Origin: Eublepharis macularius
Lineage: Eukaryota > Chordata > Lepidosauria > Squamata > Eublepharidae
Assembly: GCF_028583425.1 (NCBI RefSeq)
Contig: NC_072806.1
Span: 36,688,001-36,752,000, forward strand
Reading direction: 5' to 3'
Length of the DNA: 64,000 nt
Both the position numbers and the translations under genes were made by a program. This document shows positions 11,701 through 23,700 of the stretch, piece after piece. The notes beneath the pieces were generated by a model. That model saw nothing but the letters and a program-made list of their open reading frames with translations. It was not told the origin of the DNA and did not search any database. How positions within the stretch are numbered: position 1 is the stretch's first letter; each line of letters starts with the position of its first letter.

Positions 11701-14700
11701 AGTCAGGAGTCTTTACCGTGAAGTGTAAAAATCTGAAACCAAAGATATTCAGAGAGTCTGGAAAAAGAGGACAGCAGTGAAGAAAATTGTAGTCTCTTAA
11801 TGAGGCAACATATGTATAAGATTTCATTCTCTGTCTGTGCAAGTCTTCAGAAGGAGGAAATGGGCTTCCATTTCCTCAGGCAACCAAAGCCGACCACAGT
11901 TACATGGGGGAGTACTCACAGCTGCTTAGAGTGCCAGAATCTACAGCACCCCAGCCCGGGTTTCCCCCACCCCGGCTCCTGCTTCCTGCTGCTGCTCCAG
12001 CGGCCAAACATTTGTTTTTAAACACCATTGCGTCACTTCCAGGGGAAACTCAGAAACAACATCGGCTGCTCTAGGAATCTGCAGAAACTATGTTTTTACC
12101 ACAGAGTTTCTGGCATTCCAAGAGTGCAGTGACATTGCATGTCAGTACCTGCCAATCTCTGTCCCTGCTGGACTCCCGCCAGTTGCCAAGCCATGCCTGG
12201 CAGCCCTGCTGAAGCCCATAACAAGCCTTTGGACAGACACCTAACCTCTTTTTCCGGAAACATTGACTCATTCACTCTGACAGCATCTGCTTTTGTTTGA
12301 GAGTTCTCAGGGGAAAGCAGAAGCCACTAGAGCAACTCAGACATTGTTACAGAAAGATTTCTGCGCCAAAGACTCATAGAATTGGAAGGAACATCCAGGG
12401 TCATCTAGTCCAACCCCTTGCACAGTGCAGGAAATTCACAACTACCTCCCCTCACCCCAAGCCCTGCTCCATGCCCAGAAGATGGCAAAAGAAGATGGCA
12501 GTTCATGGGTGAACTGGTTTACGTATGGCCCATTACTATATGTTTTACACAACTTCTAGTGTAAACTCCCCTAATCTAAGATCACTGTCCCTAGTTGTGA
12601 CTGGCGATACTTTGGTGGTGGTAATCTTGCACCCGAGGTGAACTTTGTGAAATTATGATTATTGAAGTGGGTGTGTGCACACTCGCATGATGCTGCCTGA
12701 TTCTTCCCCTTGTCAAGGAGAGGCCATCAGGGGCCAAATCAAGCCTTCCCCAGCATAGCCCGTGATCTCAAGGCACCCTCCCCATGCTCATATCATAATT
12801 TATCTCCACCAGCTTTGCCCCAGCTGAGATACAAAAAGACTCCAAGTCCTCTCCTCCAGTTAAAACGTGGTTTTGCTCCTTATCTGCGCTCATTCCCAGG
12901 CACCAGCTGAGACAGAGAAACAGGAGAAAGAGACGACAGTGTTTAAGGGAAAAGCTCTGCCAAAGCCTCTCCTGTTGTTTGCATTGGCAGGAAAAGGGGG
13001 CTTAGAAGAGCTCTTTTACCTGTTTCCCAGCTTGCATAAGATTGAGTTAGCAGGTGGAGTCAATGTCACTGACCCTTGATTAGTTGGAGATACATCCCCC
13101 ATTAAAAGTTAGCTGCTAGCCAGCAGCGTAAGTCACAACAAGACTTAACGGTCAGCAAACACACCCAAACTAGAGACGTACCTTCTTAGTAATGGCTTGT
13201 CATCTTCAGTGAAGAAAGTAACCGCTTTTCCTGTGTGTCCAGCTCTCCCCGTGCGACCTGTCAGACAGGAATACACTATATAATCTCTCTCTTTAACATA
13301 CACCAGTTCCTTTGGGACACAGCAAGGGGGAATGCGTACACAGAACAGCAGGCAACGGAAAAGATAAGACTTCCCTAGTTCAAGCTTCAACACGAACAAC
13401 AGGTTGCTGCCAAAGTGGTCTGCCAAGTTCTCTGCACAAGAGCAGATTCCACAAAGGTGTAAGAACGGGGAAAGAGTACTTAAAGAAATGAATCTGTTGC
13501 TCGACTGCATCTGTGACCTGGACTGAACAATCTAAGCTAAGGAAAACAGAAAGGTCTCAAACACAACCCATGGAAGTATGATGCCAAGATCCACCTTCAG
13601 CACTCTTTCCCATATTCTACATTAGAAATGTGCCTTTCCCCATAAAGACATCTTGTATATTTATGGATGAGAGCTGCTCAGAGTGCTGTCCTTTAGAAAA
13701 AAATGCCAGTGCCTATTGGCTGTTAACTCTATTACACGTATCCTGCTGTGCTAGTCTGTTCCTCTTTCAGAAAGCAAGGCAAGACCAGACTGTCTGTGTG
13801 TGCAGGTGATATATTTGCCTGTTTATATATCCAATGGTGCTAATCAGGGCTTTTTTTCAGCTGGAACGTGGTGGAATGCAGTTCCGGAACCTCTTGAAAA
13901 TGGTCACATGGCTGGTGGCCCTGCCCCCTGATCTCCAGACAGAGGGGAGTTGAGATTGCGCCCTTCTGTCTGGAGATCAGGGGGCGGGGCCACCAGCCAC
14001 GTGACCATTTTCGCCGAGAGCGATTTAAACCTTTAAAAACTCCCCCCTTGTTCCAGCTGACCCAAAGTGACGTCAGTGGCCCTGGGAGCATGAGTGCACT
14101 TTACACGCGCACATGTGGTACCAGGGGTACCACCTCCTGCCAAGAGTTGCCCCCTGTGCTGGCAACCCACTAAGTTCCACCACCTCTTTTCCCAGAACAA
14201 AGTCCTGGTGCTAATTAATATATTTTAATGGTTTCATCTTATTTTGTCTTCACAGATAGTGTTAGTTTTTAGACAGATGTTTAGTGACCGTACAGTCACC
14301 TTGAGACTCTTTAGGGTGGAAGAGTATAGTAAAATATAAGAAATAGTAATAAGAAAGTGTCATTTTAAGTGCTCCATATTTTATGGAGCACACAACTGTT
14401 CCCAGTGCATACATGTCCTTTAAGCGTTTTTTTAAAAAAAGAACTTCAAATTCTATACCTAAGCAACCCAATTTTTGTGCCACAGAAAATTCAGCTCTAC
14501 ATCCACTAGAAGATTATGCAAACTGAGGCAATACACTTTTCATTGTGTATAATTTGTTCAGATTTTCTTGTCACAGGGAATTACAAACACCAGAGATTTC
14601 TCAGCCACCTTTCTGGATTCTGAGATTTCACATAGTTTTCAAGCTTATCTCCAATCCATGAGGGCCAGAAACTAAAAAAACAGGAATGTTGAGGGTTGGC

Positions 14701-17700
14701 CCTGAATCCTTAAACAAGCAATGCATGTCCTACACAAGCACTCTTCCCAACAATAAATGAAATAAAAATAAAAAGGTAAAGAAGAGTTCCAGGATAAAAC
14801 GTGCCTCTCTACTCACCAATCCGGTGAATATATTCCACGGCACTACTTGGGAAGTCGTAATTGAGGACCATATTCACTCCTTTGAAGTCAATTCCTCTCG
14901 CTAGCAAAGCTGTGCAGATCAGGACCCAAATCTTCCCTGCCCTGAAACTCTGGACGACGTTGTCTCTCTATGAAGACAAATAACATCCCGCCCCATAAAA
15001 ACAAAAATGTAGAAAGCAGCTTCTCACACGCATCAGATCTTGGGATGACTAGCAAAGGCTGATGTTTTGATGCCTTGGGTTGTCCGCTCCTTCCCTGATC
15101 CCATTTCTACATGTGGGCTTGTCTTTAAATTGAATGAACAGAAAGAAAAAAAAAAACTTCACACCATGCTCACTTGTGGAACTCACTGCCACAATACACA
15201 GGGCTGGACCACTGGCTGATTTTTTAGGAGATTAGAGCAACTCAGATGGCCACTGACCTCTGTAGCTAAACAGAGCCTCCACATGCGGAGGAAATATACT
15301 TCCATGGGGACAAAATCAGAACGGAACAAGGGACAGCTGGTTTTAGTACCCTGCTTGAGAGATTGATAGGCTTCTGGCTGACAAATGCTGAGGGGGGGGA
15401 AGGGACTAGCTGCATGGAGGTCCAGTCCAACTGGGCACCTCCGATGTTCTTGTTTTCATGCCTACCCCAGCAAATGAGGAAGGTCACCAAGAGCACATTC
15501 CAGCAGGGGGGGGGGCAGACTTTTTTCCCACTCAGGGGGAAAAAAACAAGGCTGGCTGAGCTGTTTGTCAAGCCCCATTCATTCGAACCCCATCAGGGCA
15601 AAACAAATCCCATGTGGATTCGTGCCCCAAGAAGTTAGCAGCATGGAAGGTGCCCTAAAAGTAATAAGGGTTATGGGAAAGAAAAAGGCGCTTGCTGTCA
15701 ATCTGAAGCTACTGATGCAGGAGGGAAGAGGAGGAAAGTCATCACCTTCTGCACTTTCTACTACGCTAAAAAAAAAGAGGGCCCACCGTGTCCAGCCTGC
15801 TTGGAAAGAGCCACTTCCCGGGGGGGGGGGGGGGGTTCAGGATCCCTTACGTTCGCTGAACAGCAGGCAAGAGGACACATAACCAGCACTCCTCTGCATG
15901 TCCACAGCACCTCCATCAGGCTCAAAGAGCCCTCTCTCAGTATCTGTCATTTATAGCCCGTCCTACCTCCATGAGGCTCGGGACACCATGCGCGATTCAC
16001 CCTTCACCCGCACAGCAACACTGTGACGTGGATCATCAGCTGAGACAGAATGGTTCCCACTTCCCCATGAAGCTTGCTGAGTTGGTGGGGATTTGAACCC
16101 AGATCTCCCCAGTGCTGTTGAACGTTCTAACCCCATGCCATGCTGGCTTAAAAATGGAAAACGCCACCACTTACAAACACTGTACGAGGTAGATCAGTGT
16201 AATTATCCCCTCTACATTACAAACAGGAAGAGAGACAAAGAGACTGTGGCTTGCCTAAGGTCACCGGGTGAGCTTCTGGCCAGGATCACCTCCTCACCAG
16301 CAAGGAGCCCTGGGCTTCCTCCAAAAGCCTGGTATAGGAGACAGAAACCACCCCCTCCTTCCTTCCATGCAGACTTCGGGAGAGAAAAGGAAGTCGATTT
16401 TTGCAGGCAGGGCCTGAGGACTTCAGGAGCAGTTTCTCTCCCTCCTCGCAGGATCTTTGCAAAAGGCAGCAGCGACCACGCACCGTTTGCCATTCCTGCC
16501 AAAGCTCTCTGTGAGGGCAAATGCTCCTCCCACCCCAGAGCTTGTTGAATAGGCCACGGGGCTTGGCGCCCATGAGCAAAAATCACAGCCTGGTGCATAA
16601 AGCCAATTCAACATGCATGGACTCCGAATGGGTACTTTCAGGTCCAGGCAGGCTGACACAGCAGCCGGCCTCACTTTACTTTTTAGGTCATTTTCATTGC
16701 TTTGTTCCTTGTATAAATTATAGCATTGTGCTGTTTCTCTAATATTGTAATCTATTTTTTGTTTTGCTGCTTGTTGTATATATATTACTGTTTTATTATA
16801 TATATATCGTATCTTTTAGGGCACCACTCTAATTTGATAATCTTGTTTTATTGTATTGTTGACTGTATGTAGTACATTGCTTGACTGCATGGTTTTTAAT
16901 TGCATTACCCACCTTGAATCTTGGTGAGAAAGGCAATCTATAAACGAAAGGTAGAACAGGGATGAAACAGGTAAATAAATAATTTCATGGGGCCTTAGCC
17001 CCTGCCCCACATCAGCCCCTGCAAGTATTTATGTGAACAATAAAGTGCAGAAAGAGGAGACATGGGGCTGCTGCATAAACAGCCACCAGCAGCTTCGTGC
17101 TCTTCAGTTCAAAGCACATCCTGCTCGCAGAAGTCGGCCCACTAAAGTTCCAAAAGCAGCAATACAGCCAGGGCAAATCCCAGGAGACTCAAAAGAGAGA
17201 ACCGTGGGGTGCAGCATCCTCTGGACTCGAGCAGTATCAGAAGCCTACCTGTTGTTGGGTTCTGTCTGCATGAATGATGTCCACGTTGATGCCCTCATAG
17301 ATGAGCTCGTGGAAAAGCTCTTTCGCCCGCTCAATGGACTGGACAAAAACTAAGACGGGAGGTGTGAAGCCCTGCATTGGAGAGAGGAACAAAGAAAGCC
17401 TGAGCAGGCAGCTGACCAAAAACACAGCCAAGTTTACAGAGGGGGCATTACTGACATGCAGAAATCAAGAGGGCCAAGGGATGGGCTCAGGCAAGCTCTT
17501 AAGCTGCTGAATGTTAAAATCACTAAAAATCTCCACTGCTGGGACTGCCTCTTTTGGAGAAATCTCTCTGAGACTATGGAGAAAGTTCTCTGAAAACTCT
17601 ACAGATTTTAGAAATCCATGTTCTATGCCATGTACTTCTTTACATTTTTCATCTTTCTTGGTAACAGAATGAGAAAAAAAGGAAGTGAATCTTTCAAAGA

Positions 17701-20700
17701 CATATACAGGAATCACCTTGAGTCATGGGCTGGAAGGACCCATACAGCAAAGTAAGAGGACCCAGGGTACTGCACCACTGCACCACTTCAAAGGCCAGGT
17801 GAAGGAGCTCCTCTTTAAAAAAAGAAAAAAAAAGCCCTCCCTACATGCCAAAAGCTAGCATAACGGTAAAGGTGACTAGCCTAGAGCCTCTTTCTCCCCA
17901 TGGGCAAGAAAATTGTGTTAGGAGACTTATTCAAAAACCTGCTGCCTGGAGCACTACGCAGTCTGTCTCTACTGGATCCACCCTCAGTTTTATTACCAAG
18001 CACATCTAAATCACCGGGGGGAAAAGCAAACACCAAAACCCAAAACTACCTTTTTCACAAGATCTCTCATAGCTAGCAGTTTCCCGGTTTCTGATCCCAC
18101 AAACAAGAGCTCCTGATCCACTGTCTCTGCTGCAGAGTTTCTGGAATTAAAAAAAAAAGAGCTGTGAAGGGGCTCAAGCTGAATTATTGCAGAAGTAACT
18201 GCCCATGTGATGAAAGAATTAATTTAAAGCATGCACTTCGCTTTCGCCCAACGCCACAGTGGGCCAGTTTGAGGGTCCGCCCGCCCACCCGCAGTCGCGC
18301 TGCTCCCTGAGCCCCCTGGTGAGGGGAGAGGCGGCAGTAACCCACAGAGACAACCTCCATCCCGGAGTTTCTGATGACCTGATGAGCCGTGGTGCAAGGT
18401 GATCTCCCCTTGGAAGCTGAGCTGTCCCTCCCAGCGATGGCGGTGAAGGGGCAGCTGATCAGCTCCTCCAGCTACAGCTCTTCTGAGGCTTTGCAGCAGG
18501 AGCTTTGCCCCAGAACCCGAATGGAGCGGGTTCAGGAGCTGCTGGAGAAGCAGCGGGCACTTCAGCAGGTGCTGAGCCTACGCCTGAAGGAGCTGCGCCA
18601 TGTTTGCATGCGGGAAGCGGAACTGACAGGGAAGCTGCCCCCGGAGTACCCCCTGGAGCCAGGTGAAAGACCTCAGCCTGTGAGGAGGCGGCGGCCAGCC
18701 CCTACTTATAGGATCACTGCTGCCCTAAAGAATGCGGACGTGCCCTCCCTGGAGGAGCTGGCCCGTGACTTGGCGCTGCAGCAGCAAGTGGTCGAGGCCG
18801 CTCAACGCCTGGCCGTTGCCCCAGAGCTGACAGCCGAGCAGCGTCGCCGTCGGAGGCAGGTCCAGGCGGATGCCACCCAGAGCCTTTGGGAACTCGAGGT
18901 CCAGGTAGTCGAAATTGAAAACAAAATTAAAGCCTAAGGGGTTTGCCTTTTCAACAATGCAAGCAAGTATAATGGAAACTTTTAAGAACAGAAGAATGAT
19001 GAATGGAACTGTGAAAGGAGGTTCCAGCGAAGGAAACCAGCGAACAAGAGACCTGTCATGAGCAATGGCCATAAGGTGGACAATAAAGAGGAAGTAACCC
19101 AGAATAGGTGCTACCAATGCAGCAAGCCATTGGCCCTGAACTCGATATGCTGGAAGAGATAAAATTTGACCCATAAAATGGAGCGTGGATTCCAACAACC
19201 ACACAGGAGCAGGAGAGCTGGATAACCTGACAGATATTTCAGAGAAGGAACATAAGGAACCTCCCATGAGGAAAGAAAGGGCCATTTGGTCTGCACAGTT
19301 ACCTGGCTCCAACAGAGACAGAAACGACGTTGTCCAAGTTCAGCTTACACCACTGCTCTACATCGCTTGCGAATGTCGCGCTGAACATAGCCCTCTTGAT
19401 AACAGGGGAGGTGCAAGCCAGAAAGATGGTGGCCAGCTGCTCTCGGAACCCCGTCTTCCCATCTTCAAATAACTTGTCTGACTCGTCGACCACGAGCCAT
19501 TCGACCCTAAGACAGGGCAGGAGGCTGGCATAAGTTATGCTCCTCCAGTCTAAAACTCAGGTCTTTGCGTGCTCAGCAGGAACACTCGTATTGCTGTGCT
19601 GATATCATTCCCAGGTATGCGGGGCCCAGTATTAGAGGCATTCGTGATCCCCACCACAGGCTGGAGAGCCCTGATCTTATTAATTACATTTTAACCTCTT
19701 CTTTCCCTCCAGATACTGGCTCCCAAACCTCAGACAATAGCAAATATGGCAATTCAACCAAAGGGCTCTTTGGGAAGGGATGGGAGCTTTACACGGAAGA
19801 GGAGGCAGGAGGAGGGGAAGGTGCTGACCCTACATGATGCCTGGAAGATTTCTAGTTCTGTATCTAGTTCTGAAAACACACATATCACTAGTCGATCAAG
19901 CCCAATACTGGAAGCGGTTACTTCAAGTCTTAAGTCAAGGGCTGCCGGAGGCTCTCTTAATTGGTTATGCCACCAAAATAACCCAAATGCTCTGTCTGTG
20001 AGTTATGGACCGGCCCACTTCCCCAAACTTCTAATCCTCAAGGCTGAAATAACAAACAAATCCAGCTTCAAAGTGTGTTGAAAATGTTGGTTAATCTCTG
20101 AAACCAAACAGAGGAGTTCAGCATTATTTCCAGCATTCAGTGTATGAATTGTTCATTGAATTGTTCACTTGGCCCTCCTGAAAAGGCTTACAAAAATATT
20201 ATTGAAAATCTGTGTAATTAAGCTTAGTTTGCATAAGCTGCAGAATTTAGGTAAAAATTGAGCATGTGCATTTGAATTATGCTGAATATTCTGTTCCATT
20301 TTCAGGCAAAGTTAAGTTTGCACAAATGCAGCCAACATAACAGACATGCACTTGGATCAACATGTCCATTCTGTAAGGATCCTTAAGAAATAGGCTTAGG
20401 CTGCTTAAAAAGGGAGAGTAACGTACCTGGCCAAGTTTATTGCTGGAGGATCTTGTTTCAGCAAATAAATCAGTCTGTTTGGAGTGGTCACCAGTATATC
20501 TGCAGAAAAACACACACATGCATACAGGAACGAAGAGAAGGGACAAGCAGACAGAACATTTGTCCATAAACCCAGACTGATATCCAAATTACCGAATTTA
20601 CAGGAAGATTTTGGTCCAAACTTCTTGGCAGCCAAGGCAGCTTTGTGGATCATGTAGATCCGAAAGCCTGTCCCTTCAGACAGTTTCACCAGCTCTCTGT

Positions 20701-23700
20701 GCGTCTACAAAAGAAAATGAACACAGGCTTAAATGCCTACAATAGCTGACAGAAAAAGCAAAATTAAAAATATAGGAGGAGGGTTCACAACACAGTAGAG
20801 ACTTCAGGTTTAATCCCCCAGCACCTCTAAAGGGCCTCAGGTAACAGAGTTTGTAAAGGAACTCTCTCGGCCACAAAATACAGAAAGCTGTGCTAGTCAG
20901 GGAACAAAAATTCTAATGTGACAGTCCGAAGCTAATTTTAATGATCACAGCTATATACTGGTATTGTGTGAAGAAGCAAGGAATGGCCTCAAGCCTCATT
21001 AGGAAGGGGCTGTGGCTCAATGGTAGAGCCTCTGCTTTGCGTGCAGAAGGTCCCAGGTTCAATCCCCAGCATCTCCAGTTATGGATCAGATAGCAGGTGA
21101 TATAAAAGACCCAGAGAGCTGCTGCCAGACTGCGAAGACAATACTGACTTTGATGGACCAATGGCCCGATTCAGTAGGAGTTAGCCATGTTAGTCTGTAG
21201 TAGCAAAATAGTCAAGAGTCCAGTAGCCCCTTTAAGACTAACCAACTTTATTGTAGCATAAGCTTTTGAGAACCACACCTCTCTTCGTCAGATGCGGTTC
21301 TCAAAAGCTTATGCTACTATAAAGTTGGTTAGTCTTAAAGGGGCTACTGGACTCTTTACTATTTTGCAATCTTACATCAAGCCAGATCACTGATCCATCA
21401 CAATCTATTAAGTGCTCCTGTCACTTAACACACGCTCAACATACCCTCCGACTGAAGCGTTCACAGTTCTGAATTGTCATACCTGACTGGCAAGCTCCCG
21501 GGTGGGTGAAATGATGAGAGCTCTGAAGCCTTTGTTCATTGGTTGCTTAAGGTGCACTAGAATGGGAATGGTGAAAGCCAGGGTCTTTCCAGAGCCGGTG
21601 GGAGCGCAGGCCAGAAGTTCACGACCCTAGTGTGGGGGGAGAAGGAAAAAACTTGGGCAAGACAAAGCTAGATAATTTGCATAGCACAAACAGACGTGTG
21701 GCAGAAAATCAAATTAGGCATGAAAACTAAACGAGCAAAAAGGGGCAGCACCCACACAGAAGAAAGGGGACCACAGCAAGGAAAGCTATATTTATTCATT
21801 CATGCCCAGCCTTTCTCCTTAACGGGGACCCAAAGCATCCTACATAGTTCTCTCCTCCGCTTTAGCCCATAACAACCCTGTGTGGTAGGTTAGGCTCAGA
21901 GGGCATGCCTGGCTGAAGGTTACCCAGCTAACTTCCATGGTGGACTGAAGATTCAAACCCGGGTCTCCCAGATCCTAATCTGACACTCCAGCCCCTACGC
22001 CACCAAAGCAGCAAAACCAGGTCACCCAAAGACAAGGCAAGGATTTCTACATACTCTGGGAATGGCACATGACTTTCTAAATTAACTCCTGAAAAATATT
22101 CAAACAAAAAAATTCAAGAAGGCAGGTGGAAAAATTAGCCTGTTTGAGACTTCACGAGCTTATAGAAACCTAGAAGGAAATTTGGGTATAATGAAGACAT
22201 TCCCAAACCCTTCCTTCCTCTCCACCCTGCAGTTCCTTCCAGGTTTCCAGCTCATTGTTAATCGTATTTAATGCGTTCTAGAGGTACAAAGTGCCTGCAA
22301 GTAAAGATTACATTCGCCCTCACACTAAGCTGTCAAGCAGATTCCAATAACCCCCGTCAGGCAGATCTCAGCCGTCTGACCCCAGGGGTTCTCTTTCCTT
22401 CAAGGTCCTCTGGCCATGTGAGGAATGCAGCACATTTGCCATGTGAAGAAAGCCCTTTGCACAAGGAAGATTGTTCAAGGGCTTAACGCTTGGTAACTCT
22501 ACATGTGTGGGCATAATGTTTCACAGACAAATGGGAAGAATCTGCATACAAGGTACTTTAGACCATTTTATTTTAAAACTTACGCTCCAGTGTGCATGCA
22601 GGGCCTCTCTTCAAAGAGTATCTTCCCCATCCATTTCAATACAAAATTCAGCTTTGCAAGAACAAAGTCTCCCAGTGAAATGAATGGGGAAAGCCCCCCA
22701 CTCATGCAGGCTCCTGATGGGTATGTAGAACTTCGGGCATGTTGCTCACAAGTGACTACAGAGAGAAAGAGAAGCGGCACTCACATGAAGCATGGCCGGA
22801 ATGGCTTGCATCTGAATCGGTGTGGGGGACCGGAATCCAGCAGCCTCAATATTCTGCATGATCTTTGGGTGGATTGTGTATTCTTCTCCAAGTTGCTCAA
22901 AGGTAGCAATTGGTTCTGGGAGATCTGTCCCTTGAATGTAGATTTTGTGCTTATTTCTGAAATGGTTTACCTGGAAGAAAAGAAATTATGACACACGCTA
23001 CAGCAAAATGAAATGAAATTAAAGAAATTTTACCCCTTTCTTCTTAAGGCTTCCTTACAGAAGCACAAGGCGTTTTTGAAATGCAGATTTCCTGCTCTAA
23101 AACTTATTACTTGTAAATATCAAATTGGCAAACATTCATAAATGATGCAGCTTTAAATAGTTAGGCTAATTAAATCATTCAGTTGCAACTTGTTCACACA
23201 CTCTAGATTCAGAAGTTTGCATTTTGGGACAGCTAGATTGGGCAGACAAAGAAAGAAATAATGCTTGCTCTACAGGACTGTAAAATTTCTCCCTCAGAGA
23301 CAGCCTTAAACAGCTGAACTGCTAACACTTATTTCTGATATGAAGAGACAGTTAAGATTTCCTGATCTTGAAACAGCTGTTTACTCTTAACTTCTAATTC
23401 AAACACTGATTTTGTAAATAGAGGCCCAAGGCTCTAACCCTTCGCAGGGAAATGTGTCTCCTATGCTCCCAGCCACAAGAGCAGACCAACCCACAGAAGT
23501 TTCATTTTTATGTGCTATTCAATATGATGACCCCACATATTTACTCACAGAAGACAATTCAAAAAACCTCCTCACCTTTTCTCGTCTGGCTTGTTCCAGT
23601 TTCTCTGCAGTGGGCTTCTCCTCCCACTTTTTGGGGAGAACACTACGCTTTGCTTCCAGAGCAGACATCCACAACACTCCATCATTTTCAACTCCAGCAA

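Larger units (their letters stand above)
10872..13181 (-). other. DDX52 intron 12
   Basis: It contains a Sauria-type SINE (11045-11278) and a CR1 3' end (12362-12500), both on the minus strand. 11290-12360 and 12510-13170 show nothing recognisable. Confidence 0.9.
14968..17248 (-). other. DDX52 intron 10
   Basis: It holds a minus-strand SINE (15943-16146) with a second decayed fragment to about 16280, and a plus-strand LINE tail (16680-16985). A poly-G run lies near 15821-15835. Open frames at 16093-16600 fall across SINE-derived sequence and are not genes. Confidence 0.88.
18141..19302 (-). other. DDX52 intron 8
   Basis: It contains the plus-strand CCDC120 retrocopy. 18938-19302 may be copied 3' sequence: it lacks repeats and reads, on the minus strand, as an unbroken hydrophobic frame (see findings). 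Confidence 0.85.
20705..21482 (-). other. DDX52 intron 5
   Basis: It holds a tRNA-derived SINE (21003-21176) whose 3' end is interrupted by a hammerhead-like palindrome (21177-21370). Nothing recognised in 20705-21000. Confidence 0.88.

Noticed and set aside
16093-16674. Overlapping open frames on both strands in DDX52 intron 10
   Set aside because: They start in a decayed SINE, have no splice context and show no recognisable product.
18389-18436. Start of the retrocopy at 18389
   Set aside because: The codon there is GTG; the first ATG is at 18437 and matches the CCDC120 N-terminus.
21003-21080. tRNA gene
   Set aside because: A and B boxes are present, but the sequence continues into a SINE body and repeats elsewhere; it is a SINE head.
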